Part shown: positions 11,811-23,026 of the stretch, in pieces
Numbering within the stretch: the first letter of the stretch is position 1
How the letters are laid out: every line of letters begins with the position of its first letter
Assembly: GCA_958510825.1 (NCBI GenBank)
Contig: OY294052.1
Location: forward strand, 8,887,816 to 8,951,815
Source of the DNA: Brachypterus glaber
Taxonomy: Eukaryota > Arthropoda > Insecta > Coleoptera > Kateretidae
Reading direction: 5' to 3'
Length of the DNA: 64,000 bases
Made by a program: the position numbers and the translations under genes
Notes under the pieces: generated by a model
Told to the model about the DNA's origin: nothing
Database searches by the model: none
Seen by the model: the letters and a program-made list of their open reading frames with translations, nothing else

Positions 11811-13208
11811 GTTTGAAGTATGGCTGTCATCAAAGTCAAAGAGTGTTGCCGTCAGTGCTGGTTTTGCTAACTAACTTTTTTTTACGGCTTACAACAATGA
11901 ACTCATTTTTTTACTGTAAAAAAATAGATCACTTCTAACTAGTATGTTCATTTATAAAATATAAAAACATTTTAGTACGCTTGAAGAAAAAAGTATTTTA
12001 CATATCTTTTTCAAATTATTATTGATTTAGTAATAAGATTTAAAATAAAAATAAAAAGGATTTATAAAACTGGTTTATGAAAATTAATTATAAATCTTCT
12101 TTGTTTCAAGAAATACTAATTAAAATTATAATTTTATCTTGCTACGTAGCAAGGTAAATTATTTTCTCCTTATCTCCAACATAAATTTAATTAACCAAAC
12201 CTACCATAAAAAAGTCATAATTTAGTACAGGGGATCAATTCTGAACGTAGATGTGATGTGATAATTTCGGTATCCACAAATTTCACGAATTTAGTTCGTT
12301 GATAATAGTTTTCGCTAATCACAAACCTGACAGTTGTTGTTATAAATGCATTTAAATTTAAATGAAACGAAAACCAGGAACCTTTATAATTTTTTTATGA
12401 AATTTGCCTCAGTAAGGCTATTAAATGGATTTTTCTATTGTAAAAAAATACGTGGAGGCTTGTCGTTTTGGTTTTCAGCGTCTTGGAGATCTCCTAAGAT
12501 CAGTATGGCCTCCAATACTTTATTTAACCTCTTGTGTACTGAATTATTAAATTCTGATAATAAAAAATATTTTTTCGTAAAAATAAGCTAAAAATAGGAA
12601 GTTAAGTCAATACTAATGTATATTTTGTTTAAAGTTTTATTTTGTACAAAAAAATGGTATGTATCATATTTGTAATAATAGAGCATACCTAATAAGGCAA
12701 TTTATTCTATGATTTCTTTTTAAACAGTAGTATAACACAAAAAAAGGAAATAATATAAAATATATATTTTAAGTTTTAGTTTTTTTTTTTACGGTGGCAC
12801 TGTTTACTTAGTTTACGCATGTTTCATAAAAATTAGAATTGATGGAGTTGGTTGTGCCTTAAAATCCTGTAACATAATCTATTGGCGAAAACTGATACTT
12901 TTTAAATATTTTATATATTTTCTTATTTAATTGGGTTAGTTACAAATTTGATACTCTGGTAGACAAATCCATTCTTAAAAAAAGCCTGACAGCTTCTGTC
13001 GCAGTGAAGTGATATGAACATACGTCTGGTCCTCGGTGATGTGAAAGTATCAGAATACCGTTTTCACTGATTTCCGGTATATTTAGCTGAAGTGATATGA
13101 TATTATCATATCACCTAAATGAGAATCGCTACCCAGCTACTAAATAATTTAATAATATTCTATTAGTAAAACAAATTTTAAAGAATTCTGGAAATTCATT
13201 TAGTAATA
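11811..13208. other. AT-rich stretch with a short palindrome
   Basis: No gene supported. A near-perfect 23-bp palindrome, GTGATATGATA with its complement, lies at about 13092-13115, and a related half (GAAGTGATATGA) lies about 80 bases earlier. An 81-codon plus frame at 12346-12591 has no recognisable features. Confidence 0.45.
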
Positions 13209-14040
13209 GTAATAATAATAATACTTCTTTATTTCAGAAAAACATTTCTCATAACACAGTTAAAAGAAACATTGGATGAAATTTGTCATAAACAAAATAT
13301 ACAATGACAATGTCAACGATAAATAAATAAATAAATATTAAAAGATATTAAAATAAATGAAAAGGTGATAGCTCAACCTACTAAACAGAAATTTTGAATG
13401 AGTTTTAAAGGCTCAAAAAGAGTAAAACTCTTCCAGTGAGTAGGGCTCAATATTACAAATATATTCAAACAGCTTCTTTTTAAAACATTTTTTTCCAGCA
13501 TCTACTTTTAAACAAGTGGGTATTTTATTGTATAATTTAATTGAAGAATAGTAGAGATCTTTTTCTGTAATTGCTAAGCGATGTTTTGGAATGTTATAAT
13601 CCAGAATTCTGTTTGATTTGGGTTTTAGACCTTCATATAGTTTTTTATTTTTTAATAAAAATAAAATACATTCATAAACATAGAGACCAATAACAGTAAG
13701 TATATGATTTGTTTTAAATAAATTTCTACATGAGTCCCTGTAGTTCAGTTTGAGCATTGTACGTAAAGCTCTTTTTTGAGCCTTTAAAACACACTCAACC
13801 TCGGAGCATTTACTCCAAAAGAGAAGACCATACCTCTTAATGCTTTGAAAATTTGAATGGTACACTACCTTTAATGTTGCAAAGTCCACATAACTCCTTA
13901 GAACACTTGGATTCCTAAAAATTTTACACTTTGTACCAGATCTCTCTCAGTATTGTTTATGTTAATGTGTTTATTTTCATTGGGTTGTTCTTTTAACCTA
14001 AACATCATGAAATTTGTTTTTTGCTTTTTGTAAGGTTATA
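13209..14040 (-). pseudogene. 5'-truncated non-LTR retrotransposon, reverse-transcriptase C-terminal region
   Basis: Reading the minus strand, the remnant starts with an RT thumb-type segment: KTNFMMFRLKEQ, then about 25 residues on, SVKFLGI, a typical non-LTR RT block. A frame change follows and the remaining frame (13413-13930) gives NPSVLRSYVDFATLKVVYHS, GLLFWSKC, LKAQKRALRTML and LTVIGLYVYECILF, matching the C-terminal domain of jockey/I-type ORF2 proteins. It ends in FYSF-stop. The 3' untranslated part finishes with AATAAAG and an (ATT)n tail at 13209-13230. Frameshifts and loss of the 5' two-thirds show a dead copy; upstream of 14040 it runs straight into the hairpin at 14061. Confidence 0.85.
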
Positions 14041-14060
14041 TTGTTAAATTTTAATTAGTA

Positions 14061-14158
14061 CTATACTATACTTTTATCCACGGCCGTGATTAATAGGCCT
14101 ATTAATCACGGGTCTGTAAAAACAAACCGTTTAAAACTTAAAAAGGCCATGGATAAAG
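14061..14158. repeat. Hairpin containing a perfect 26-bp palindrome
   Basis: CTATACTATACTTTTATCCA at the left mirrors TGGATAAAGTATAGTA at the right. The left arm is followed at once by a perfect 26-bp palindrome (14085-14110) built from CGTGATTAATAGG and its exact complement. A second, weaker inverted pair follows directly: GCGTATAATA-CTATTAATCA (about 14165-14184) against TGATTAATATC-TATTATACGC (14248-14271). Both belong to the CpG-loop hairpin class. Confidence 0.75.
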
Positions 14159-14289
14159 TATAGTATTCTACTCGCGTATAATATCTATTAATCATTCGTG
14201 ATTAGGCCACTCGCCTATTGGCTCTTGTCCCAAAATTCACCCTCACTGATTAATATCAATTATTATACGCTCGTTGAATAATATACTAT

Positions 14290-15250
14290 TTTTCGAAATT
14301 TCATCTAGAGATTTTTTATGGAAACGGAACTTTTTGTAGAATAAATCTGGACAAAAAGGTTTATTTTCCCACCCAGGCAAAAAAGTAAAATAATTACCTA
14401 ATGTTGATTAATTGATCAATATTGATCAATATTGAAAATAATTACATTGTAACTCACGTCATATTTAATGTCAAAAATGTAAAACTACATATTATTATTA
14501 TTACAATCAAATATAACCACCTCCTCCTTTTTTGGAAGTATTTCCTATAATATTATTTGCTTCCTTTTCGAAACTAGTAATCAAATTTGGAACCAATCAG
14601 TGAGCGACATACAAAGGACAGCTAAAATTAATGTATGAATCGAATTTAATTAGATTGAATCTGCAATTATAAGATCAATACAAGTTTGCCATTCAAAATT
14701 CTCATTTACATTTGAACAGTGCAATGTAATTATTAAAGCTAGTCCTGGGACATTTTGGTTTGGGATATTTTAAATGGAACTACCCACCAGTTCTGAATAG
14801 GAAACGTACATTAATTGAGGCTGTTTTACATGATAACTTTACTGCAGAATCATATTACAATACCATACAATAAGAGAGTTATATAATAACAGTGCAGCTA
14901 CATGTAAAAATTGGATAATCTCTTTTGGTATGTTTTATTTTATGTATTGTTTACTGTATAATATACAATATATAATACATAATATTATCAGAAATATTTA
15001 AACTAAAAGTACAAAAGAATATTTAAAAATTGTTTTTTTCTATTTTGGGACTCTTATAAGCTCATAATCACACGCATTCTGAGTGTTCTTGTAGATCCAT
15101 AAGGGGTGTGTACTTTTTTCTTTTGGGTTGGCAAGAGAAAAAAGCCAATCGCTTGATGTTTTAAAAATAAAAATGCCAAAATCAGTCATCAATGTAAATA
15201 TAAGTTTTTTAAAATTTAAGAGCAAAATATAAAAAATTGTATAAAGCACT
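14290..15250. other. AT-rich stretch, nothing recognised
   Basis: Contains TTGATCAATATTGATCAATA-type short direct repeats near 14408-14434 but no element ends or coding frame. Confidence 0.45.
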
Positions 15251-15251
15251 C

Positions 15252-15334
15252 GTTTCATAACACGTTTTTAGCGCACTAGTACTTTATAAAACGAGCCGCT
15301 TGTACTCTTGCGCTAAAAACCTATGTTATGAAAC
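15252..15334. repeat. Hairpin, GTTTCATAAC/GTTATGAAAC
   Basis: The left arm GTTTCATAACACGTTTTTAG (15252 on) with GCGC pairs with GCGCTAAAAAC (15310-15320) and ATGTTATGAAAC (ending 15334). The loop carries ACGAGCCGC. Same architecture as the other CpG-loop hairpins. The 72-codon minus frame at 15040-15258 overlaps only its edge and is not a gene. Confidence 0.7.
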
Positions 15335-16056
15335 TGGTTCTTTAATATACTATTTTAAGTTTTTTATATCTGGGTTGGAAAAGAAAAAGTTAAGTTAAAA
15401 GTAAATTTTGCATGGAAAAAATTGGTTTGGACTTTTTATATAAATATAGAAATATAAACGGTCTCACCCAAAAACTTTGGGAAAATTCCTGCCCGACTTC
15501 AAAAACTTACTTAAAGTATTTCAACTGGCCTAAAACTAACTAATATTGATAAAATGGCCCTGCTTAAATAGGAGTTTTAATATGAAACCTATTTTATAAA
15601 GGCTCGGATCTGGGTTGACATAAATAATTTGTAGGGTTGGAAAATCAATTTTATCAGAAAATTTGAATAGAATTCTATTACATATTATGTAAATGCATGA
15701 TAATAGCACTAAAATCTAGGGCGCTGAGTTTAATCTTTTAAGGATCAACTAGGATCCTAAGATAAGCATTTATTATATTATATTATATATATATATATAT
15801 GTATGATATCCCAAAATTGTAAAATCTATACAGTGCTATTCTTTTAAACGGGATGAGATATAGACTTCTTTGGAAGTGTAAATCACACAACGAAAACCAT
15901 TACTGCCTCAAATTCTGGCTTAGTTCTTTAAAATATATGGGAATACAATGGTCCTCGAAAAAGTTCTTAACCTATTTTTTTGTGTAGGCACATGTGTGGG
16001 CAAATAGCACCTAATCTGGTAAATTTTGGGTATAACCCTCATAGAATTCTCGAGTA

Positions 16057-16372
16057 CACTGTAGAAAAATATGAATTCTTTGCCATAGACCGATTAGTGA
16101 AAATTTTCATAAAAGCAATATGTAATTTTCTGTAAATTATGTAATCTGTATTTGATAATATGTAAATCCAAGTAAATCTATGTAATTTTACATTATTGTC
16201 GTAATTTTGTGTAATTTTAAATTAATTTACATCAATTTGCAATCTTTTAAATTATTTTACAAAAAATTAAATTGATTCAGACTACACAAATTTATAATTA
16301 AACATAAGTATAGTTAAATAACTTAGTAAGCTATGGTACTCTTATATTATTTTACATTTGTTTTTTACCGTG
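16057..16372. mobile_element. TA-flanked MITE, CACNGNAAA-type ends
   Basis: Left end TA-CACTGTAGAAAAATATG; right end inverted TA-CACGGTAAAAAACA. The interior repeats GTAATTTTACATTA-like words, shared with 53914-54926 together with a CATAGACCG phrase near the left end. It interrupts an older hairpin repeat whose halves lie at about 15880-16045 and 16375-16670 and match the repeat at 42548-43105. Confidence 0.65.
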
Positions 16373-16432
16373 TATATAAAAATAACCTTTTTTGAGGTTA
16401 TTTTCAAAGTTTACTGGATAAGTTCCTATTCA

Positions 16433-16540
16433 CAGTCTCACATAAGAACATAAATTATACCAATGCGATGCCGTGATTGGCTTGATGCGTCGCCATGTAT
16501 CTTGTAAGCCAATCACGGCATCGTATTCTTATGTTTTATA
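16433..16540. mobile_element. 108-bp hairpin MITE with 10-bp target duplication
   Basis: The sequence is flanked by identical 10-mers TTCCTATTCA (16423-16432 and 16541-16550). Inside, CGATGCCGTGATTGGCTT mirrors AAGCCAATCACGGCATCG, with outer CATAAGAA/TTCTTATG arms. A 9-10 bp duplication is the size made by Mutator-type transposases, so a MULE-type MITE is possible, but no known end motif was identified. Confidence 0.7.
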
Positions 16541-17089
16541 TTCCTATTCAAGCTTCTGGATATGCCTTAAGGTGCGATTTTGGCCTTAATTTCGGATTCG
16601 GCGTCTCAAAATAAATAGGAGTACAATGATCACAAAAAGCCCTTAACCTTTTTTGTATGGCTGTGTAATTATACATTTAACTTTATATGTAAAACTCAGT
16701 AATCAAAATGTTTACAAAAAACGAAAGTGGCATTAATTTATTGAATAAATCTCGAGTTTGACGTACAAAAGGGTATGCTATTAACCAAAATGGAGTACAT
16801 ACATCTAGGCACGACAAACTAAAACATGTGAAGGGTGATTCATGTCACACGTTTAATGATATGTGACATCAGAAGTATTGATCCTTGACTTTAAACTGCG
16901 AAAACTGTCTTTTAGATAAATATATATTGCCTAACATATTCTAAAATTTCCAAATAGACCGTGAAGATACTATTTAGCATTTTAATGTATTCTTTTAAGG
17001 CTTATAGTAAAACGTACAAGAAATTACCTATAGAATGGTTTTTCACACTTACGATTTAAAGATCTATGAGCTAAAATAGTAAATATAGT

Positions 17090-18215
17090 ACTATAAAAGG
17101 TAATTCAGAAATAATTTCGAGAATTTTAAGGGCTAATTCTACATTAAAAAATATGAAAAAAATTCCTATAAAGGTTGGTCTGAAAATGAGCCCTAAGGGA
17201 GCTACGACCCTCTAAAGTTTACATCTATAAGGTAGTTTTTTATTTAATACCTTTGGAATTCTATGAACCACTAATTTTTGCACATGCCTTAACACTGATA
17301 AAGGCTTTTATTTAATGCAATTTTTATTTGGTAATTCTAACCAGGGACATGCAAAATGAAGGGGAGATGCCACTTTTTTGCACCAAACTTTTTTTACTGT
17401 GGATTTTTTGACATGTTCTCAATAAAATATTAATCTCTAGTTAAAAGAACATAAAAAGGTGCTCGTTATGTAACCCCGTAGGGCCAACCATTGAAAATTG
17501 AAGTAGAAGAGAAAATTTTACGTTCTGAGTATTCAAAATAGGAACTAAAAAATGCGTCAATTAAAATTTTGAATGAAAAAAGTTTTCACACACAAATATC
17601 CACAAATCGCTTTTAACGGAGATACGGTCCCTTAAAAATTGTTATTCTTTAAGACGCCGTTATACTCTTAAAACTGATTTTCGAACCTAGATGTATACCA
17701 GCTTTTCTTCACAGTTTTTAATGTAGAAATACACTGCATTATAATTTTTTTATTGGTGCATTTTTTAGTTCCTATTTTTAATGCTCGTTGCCCCTTTAAT
17801 TGCAAATTTCTCGAAAATGGTTGGGCCTACGGTGCTACATAAAGACTACCTTTTTTATTTATTTATTTTTTTTTAATAAAGAATAATTTTGTATTGAGAA
17901 CATTTCAAAAAATATACTAATAAAAAATTTTGGGGCAAAAAAGTGACATCCCCCCCTCCATTTGGCACGTCCCTGGTTAAAATTTGCAAATAAAATTACT
18001 TCAATGATAACCTTTATTAATTTTAAGGCATGTGCAAATATTCGTTACTGTGGTTCCTAAGGTTCCAGAGATATTAAATAAAAACTAGTTTTTTGATGTA
18101 CCCTTAGAAAGGTCGTAGCTCCCTTATTTTCGGACCAACCTTTATAAAAGTTTTTTTTTTCATATTTTATAATGTAGAATAATCCCTTAAAAATCTTGCA
18201 CCTATTTCTAAATAA
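17090..18215. mobile_element. 1.1-kb palindromic foldback element
   Basis: The two halves are inverted copies: ATTCTACATTAAAAAATATG, AGGTTGGTC and AGGGAGCTACGACC on the left mirror GGTCGTAGCTCCCT and GACCAACCTTTATA on the right; GCACATGCCTTAA, ACCAGGGACATGCAAAATG and CATTTGGCACGTCCCTGGT are likewise mirrored. The centre (about 17480-17830) contains a further hairpin with GAGATACGGTCCCTTAA. The blocks are shared with 5242-5905, so this is the fullest copy of that family here. No transposase. Confidence 0.7.
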
Positions 18216-18251
18216 CCCTTACTTACTTAATGTTAAATTATAATTCCTGTA

Positions 18252-18529
18252 CATTAAGCTGGGTAAAAAAAAACAGTTTTTTCGATTTGGCTAACCCAAC
18301 ACACAAAATGAGCAAAAATGTGCAAATCACTGAAAAAATTTTATTTGCATACCATGTTAAAATGCACATGTATCGTGAGTTGGTTCCGAAAAAGTTTATT
18401 TTGACCCGTTTTTGAAATTTTTATTCGCGTGGTGGCACGTGAAGATATATTGCTATAAAAAATAATTATGTAGTATAGTGAAAACTTTTGCCATCGAAAA
18501 AAATTAATTTTTTTTCCCAGCTTACCATG
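18252..18529. mobile_element. 278-bp TA-flanked MITE, ends CAT..TAAGCTGGG
   Basis: Left end TA-CATTAAGCTGGG followed by an A-run and TTTTTTCGAT; right end inverted TA-CATGGTAAGCTGGG, A-run and TTTTTTTCGATGGC. That gives about 40 bp of imperfect terminal inverted repeat between TA dinucleotides, typical of Tc1/mariner-type MITEs. Two overlapping short frames inside are by-products. Confidence 0.75.
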
Positions 18530-18531
18530 TA

Positions 18532-19070
18532 TTTTAGCAAACATTGTTAATATACATAATAAATCACATTATTTTTCTTCGTGTGCTTGAGTCAAGCACT
18601 TGACAGATCATAAAAAATCTTTTCTTTCCGTGTAGATAAATTCAGACTAGAGATGTTGCATTACCCTTTTTACTACAAGCTTTAAATCTTGTTTGGAAAG
18701 ATTTATCACGTGATATAAACATCCATTAATATTATTCCTGTAACATAATTTTATCGATTGGCTATAAAATATAGGTAGTATTATTTTGTAATTGTTGGAT
18801 TTGTAATTTATTACAGTTGAAGCTCTTTTAGATTTGAAAATATCACTTTTACTTTCATCTATTTTGTGAAATATCAAAGGTTATAAATCAAAAACATCAT
18901 TAATTAAAAGTTAACACAGGGCCATTTGTTTTTTCCTTTTCTGCTCTTGTTTTTAATATTAACGTCGGTTTTTATTTATATGTTTAATTTTTCAGTATCT
19001 GGATATTTATTTTAAACAATTTACCATGTTATGTATTCAACCCATGATTTTGTAATTGACACATTAATTA
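18532..19070. other. AT-rich stretch with a lone MITE end
   Basis: A single TTTCTTTCCGTG-TA end (18622-18634), the mirror image of the left end at 61754, lies here without a matching partner. Nothing else is recognised. Confidence 0.4.
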
Positions 19071-19625
19071 TACAGTCTGTTTCAGAACTCGCGTACAGAA
19101 ATTTGAGGGTATATTAAAAACCCTCGGGAAAATATAAAAAAAATTAAAAAAAAAATCCATCTTCAATACTAATTAAAAAGAAAGCTATTTAATCTGACCA
19201 ATCCTGTTGCTGATGTTAAATTACCTACAAATTAGTTTTTCCCTACTTATTAGTAACTATGGTTGCCTCTTAATTGTTGACGCGTGCATTGTTTGAGACT
19301 TTCAACTTTAGAATCTTTTTAGTTTATTATATTTTGACAAAACAGACAGAGGCTATCAATATATTCTATTTTTATAGGGTCACTCCATCCACCGGTGGTT
19401 TTTTGACATTAATAAATATTTATGTCACATTCATCACCATGTCATCCTACAAAATATGTACCTGCAATAATTCAATTTGCTTCCATAGCTACAAATTTAA
19501 CTTTTAAAGGTAATTTAAAATCAGCAACAGTATTGGTCCACTTAAAGCGTTCTTATTTTTGAATTGAACGAAGATGAATTTCTGGATTTCTGGATTTCTG
19601 TAAGCGAGTTCTGGAACAGGCTGTA
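19071..19625. mobile_element. 555-bp TIR element, ends CAGnCTGTTnCAGAACTCGC
   Basis: TA-CAGTCTGTTTCAGAACTCGC at the left mirrors GCGAGTTCTGGAACAGGCTG-TA at the right. Subterminal inverted matches (CCAATCCTGTTGCTGAT with ATCAGCAACAGTATTGG) extend the pairing. The interior has a 77-codon plus frame without recognisable domains. Immediately to its right, TACAGGGCTAAAATAAATCA may be the start of another element. Confidence 0.65.
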
Positions 19626-19639
19626 TATACAGGGCTAAA

Positions 19640-20489
19640 ATAAATCAGATGATTTCTGGCGTTTTAGTTAGTAAAAATGACTAGGCCCAATTTACACAAC
19701 CGTAAAACGTTGACGTGCCATAACCGAGAACAAAACAATGGTTTATTCCTCTAAATTATTGGAATAAAAGCGATCTTATAAGCAAATTTTGTTTCTACAG
19801 GAATACAAAAGTGTTTTTAGCAACAGCTATATCAATTCTCTTTTTTACATCAAAACATTATAAAAACAAAGTAAGTAAACAAAAATTATAAATTTTGGTT
19901 ATGTTGACATTCAAAACAAGCCACATGCTTCAGTGTAAATCGGACTTTGTGGAGTATTTAGCGGCAAATTTAAAATACCTAACAAATAGGTTATATATTT
20001 GCAAATTTTCCAATACCTATAGGTATAGGTATGGTATATGCGAAAATTTAATAATATTAGGCGTTCTATACATCACTAATTTTAAAAATCAGCAAAATAA
20101 ATCAAATTACTGTTTTAATTGGTTTGATTAGTATTTTACATATTCCACCGAATTTTGTATGCATAAAAATTTTCAATGGGCTTTTTTTTTTCATTTCATT
20201 AAATCTGCTTTTTCGTAGAGAGCTTCTATCAGTATGCAAATGGATTTTTTTTACATTCTATCAGAAAGCTAAGTGAAGTGTGCAAATTTCAGATTTGAGA
20301 AAATGATTTAATACATTTTTTATAGTAACATATTTTGTCGATTTGTTAAAATGTTAAATTTATTGTATCTACATAATTTTGAACTAAATAGACTAGAAGC
20401 CCTTTTTTTTTCATAAAAAAAGTAGGCGAGCCAATTATAGCCATGATCCTAATATTTCCATACCCCTTAATCTCTTTAGTTCGACTTTT
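19640..20489. other. AT-rich stretch, nothing recognised
   Basis: No repeat ends or coding frames beyond chance-length ones. Confidence 0.4.
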
Positions 20490-20650
20490 GTATATATGTT
20501 ATACCGAAAAACCTGTAAATATAATATATATGTATCCAGTTGGTAATGGCATAAGCAGTTCGTGTTTCGTGCTCTTAAAAACTTTTTCAGTATCGGTTAT
20601 TACAGGGCAAGAATTTTATTAGGCAAAAACATGCACAATCGCAATGTTGT
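20490..20650 (-). mobile_element. Second copy of the 1999-2330 non-LTR remnant
   Basis: GTATCCAGTTGGTAATGGC, TTCGTGCTCTT and the spaced ATTACAGG and ATGCACAATC phrases align with the 2150-2290 stretch. The copy has small deletions that break the frame and lacks the terminal hairpin and tail, so it is a truncated relative. Confidence 0.45.
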
Positions 20651-21099
20651 CTAAGTGTCTGTGTAATATTGTCATGCGCAGTAGTTGACAAAAAAGTTAC
20701 TAAAACAAAAAATAACAGGAAAAGAAAGCAACGAAGAAATCAAAGAGTTCTAAATCTTGGTTTGGGCTTTTTGTGCGAAGTGAATAGCCAGGCCGATATG
20801 AGATTGTATGTTGTTTGTTATTGATGCGTACATGGAGCTTACTAAAAACGACAAACTGTTATTTAAGTGCCCGAATTGTACTGAGAAAACAGTTGGAATT
20901 GTTATTGTGCCAAAATATTTTTATATTAGTTTATTTATTTTTTTTGTAATTACTTTGGCAATATTTGGGATACGAGTTCCTGATATTGTCAGTATGCAAT
21001 CTTTTTTAAAAAGCAATAATATTTTTTAAGCTCTTGTTTATTTTTTACCTAGAATAAATATAATATATTATGTTAATTGTTAATGCAGGTGATTACAAA

Positions 21100-22441
21100 T
21101 AAAGAAAAATGTTACAAATAGGCCGTTTTTGGCCCTTTCTTATAAATGTATGAAACATATTAATTCCTATAAATTTGTACATGCTAAACACGATTCTGGC
21201 CTTTAAAATGACAGAAACGGTGTGTGTGGAAGGCTGTTTTTTTTTTTGTAAAAAGGTCGATTTTGAGCTAACGATGCCAACAAATATATTTTGATAAAAC
21301 ATTTTACTATTCCTTAAAACGACTTTTGTTTGATTAACGCAGTCGTCCCTCCGAAGTGACTGATCGATTTCGTGCTTTTTAGCACTCTTCAGAGCCACAT
21401 ATCGGTAGTAGGGACAACTACGAAAATCAAATCCTTTCCATATATCTCTATATAGAGTTTAAAAATCGTTGTAAGGAAAAGCAAAAACAGCTAGCGACAT
21501 CTACTGCTAAAATCAGAGACTGGATAAACCTATCGACAGTCCAAAAAAGGAAGCAGTTATTGGTTTCAAGAACCTATTGCACGCTGTCGATAGGGGGCAG
21601 ATTAATCAATGCCACGGTGGACATTGCCGCCAATTGAATCCTAAACGCTAGAAGGTCACCTTTTACAGTGGTATCTGAATTAATAAACTAAATTAAATTG
21701 TTTAATATTTACAAATTTAAAAAATCTATATAAAACATTTTACTATTCCTTAAAACGACTTTTGTTTGATTAACGCAGTCGTCCCTCCGAAGTGACTGAT
21801 CGATTTCGTGCTTTTTAGCACTCTTCAGAGCCACATATCGGTAGTAGGGACAACTACGAAAATCAAATCCTTTCCATATATCTCTATATAGAGTTTAAAA
21901 ATCGTTGTAAGGAAAAGCAAAAACAGCTAGCGACATCTACTGCTAAAAGCAGAGACTGGATAAACCTATCGACAGTCCAAAAAAGGAATGTTTTATATAG
22001 ATTTTTTAAATTTGTAAATATCAAACAATTTAATTTAGTTTAAATATATTTTGTATAGATTTGAGCATGCTGAACACGATTTCGTTCTCCAAAGTGATAG
22101 AAACGTTGTAGAAAACTGTTATTTTCTTCATAAAAAGGTTAAAATAGATCAATTAAGAGCCTTTTTAAGAAGCAAGAAACAGTCTTCCACACCGTTTTTG
22201 TCACTTTTGAGAATGGAATCGTGTTCAGCGTGCCCAAATCTATAAAAATATATTTTTTTATACCTGGCAATGGTAGCTCAGCTAATTTTACTTTTTACGA
22301 AAAAAAAAGCAGTCTTTCACACAGTTTTTGTAATTTTAAAGGCCAGAATCGTGTTCACCATGTCCAAATCTGTAGGAATTGATATGTTTCATTCGTTTGC
22401 ACGAAGGGGCCAAGAACGGCCTATTTTTAACATTGTTCTTT
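21100..22441. mobile_element. 1.34-kb nested palindrome with internal direct duplication
   Basis: The outer arms, about 160 bp each (21100-21262 and 22276-22441), mirror one another: AAATAGGCCGTTTTTGGCC, AACACGATTCTGGCCTTTAA and GGAAGGCTGTTTTTT on the left have complements on the right. A third hairpin of the same sequence (GAACACGATTTCGTTCTC and its mirror) occupies 22051-22240. Between the arms, a roughly 250-bp unit is present twice in direct orientation (21299-21551 and 21739-21989), and the second copy alone is enclosed by a roughly 60-bp inverted pair (21681-21739 and 21987-22046). No protein is encoded. Confidence 0.75.
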
Positions 22442-22855
22442 GAACAAAGTAAAAAATAAAATGTCTGGCAATATGTGGCACATTTACCTTATGTAAGGTT
22501 CTTGTATAGGAATAGAGTCATAAAAAAATAATTCTTCGCTTTATGTTACTCCTAGAGAAAAATATTTAATGTATAAGGAATTGAGAAATTAATCGATGTA
22601 TTTGTACACCTGTACTGCAGATCCTGCAGCTCAACTTTTTTAATGAGATTTGTATTATTGTCTATCAAAAATATATCCTTAAAACCTTTTAATTTTTTTT
22701 TTAATTATCTCAATTCCTGCATCCAACAATGTAAAGTTTTCTTACAGTTCATAGATTTTAACGACATGGAAAGAAAAAGAACTTCAAGAACATAATAATC
22801 TAAGAGCTGGTGAATATTTTCAACAAGGTATTTTCTCCCAGCTAAATTTTTTATG

Positions 22856-22980
22856 CAGGGTTATTCAGAAATAAGTTCAAGAAATTTAAGACATGATTCT
22901 ACGTTAAAAAATATAAAAAAGAAAAGTTCCTATTGGTCCGGAAATGAGTCCTAAGGGAGCTACGGCTATTTAAAAGGATA
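22856..22980 (+). repeat. Truncated copy of the 17090-18215 foldback family
   Basis: GGTTATTCAGAAATAA, a GATTCTACGTTAAAAAATAT phrase and CCTAAGGGAGCTACGGC match the left edge of the large palindrome. It breaks off shortly before the (TAA)n run at 22988. Confidence 0.55.
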
Positions 22981-22983
22981 TTG

Positions 22984-22987
<4 letters not shown>

Positions 22988-23026
<39 letters not shown>

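Noticed and set aside
20808..21029. 73-codon frame with a CPNC motif and a hydrophobic stretch
   Set aside because: A single CxxC is weak evidence; there is no second zinc pair, no splice context and no known family resemblance.
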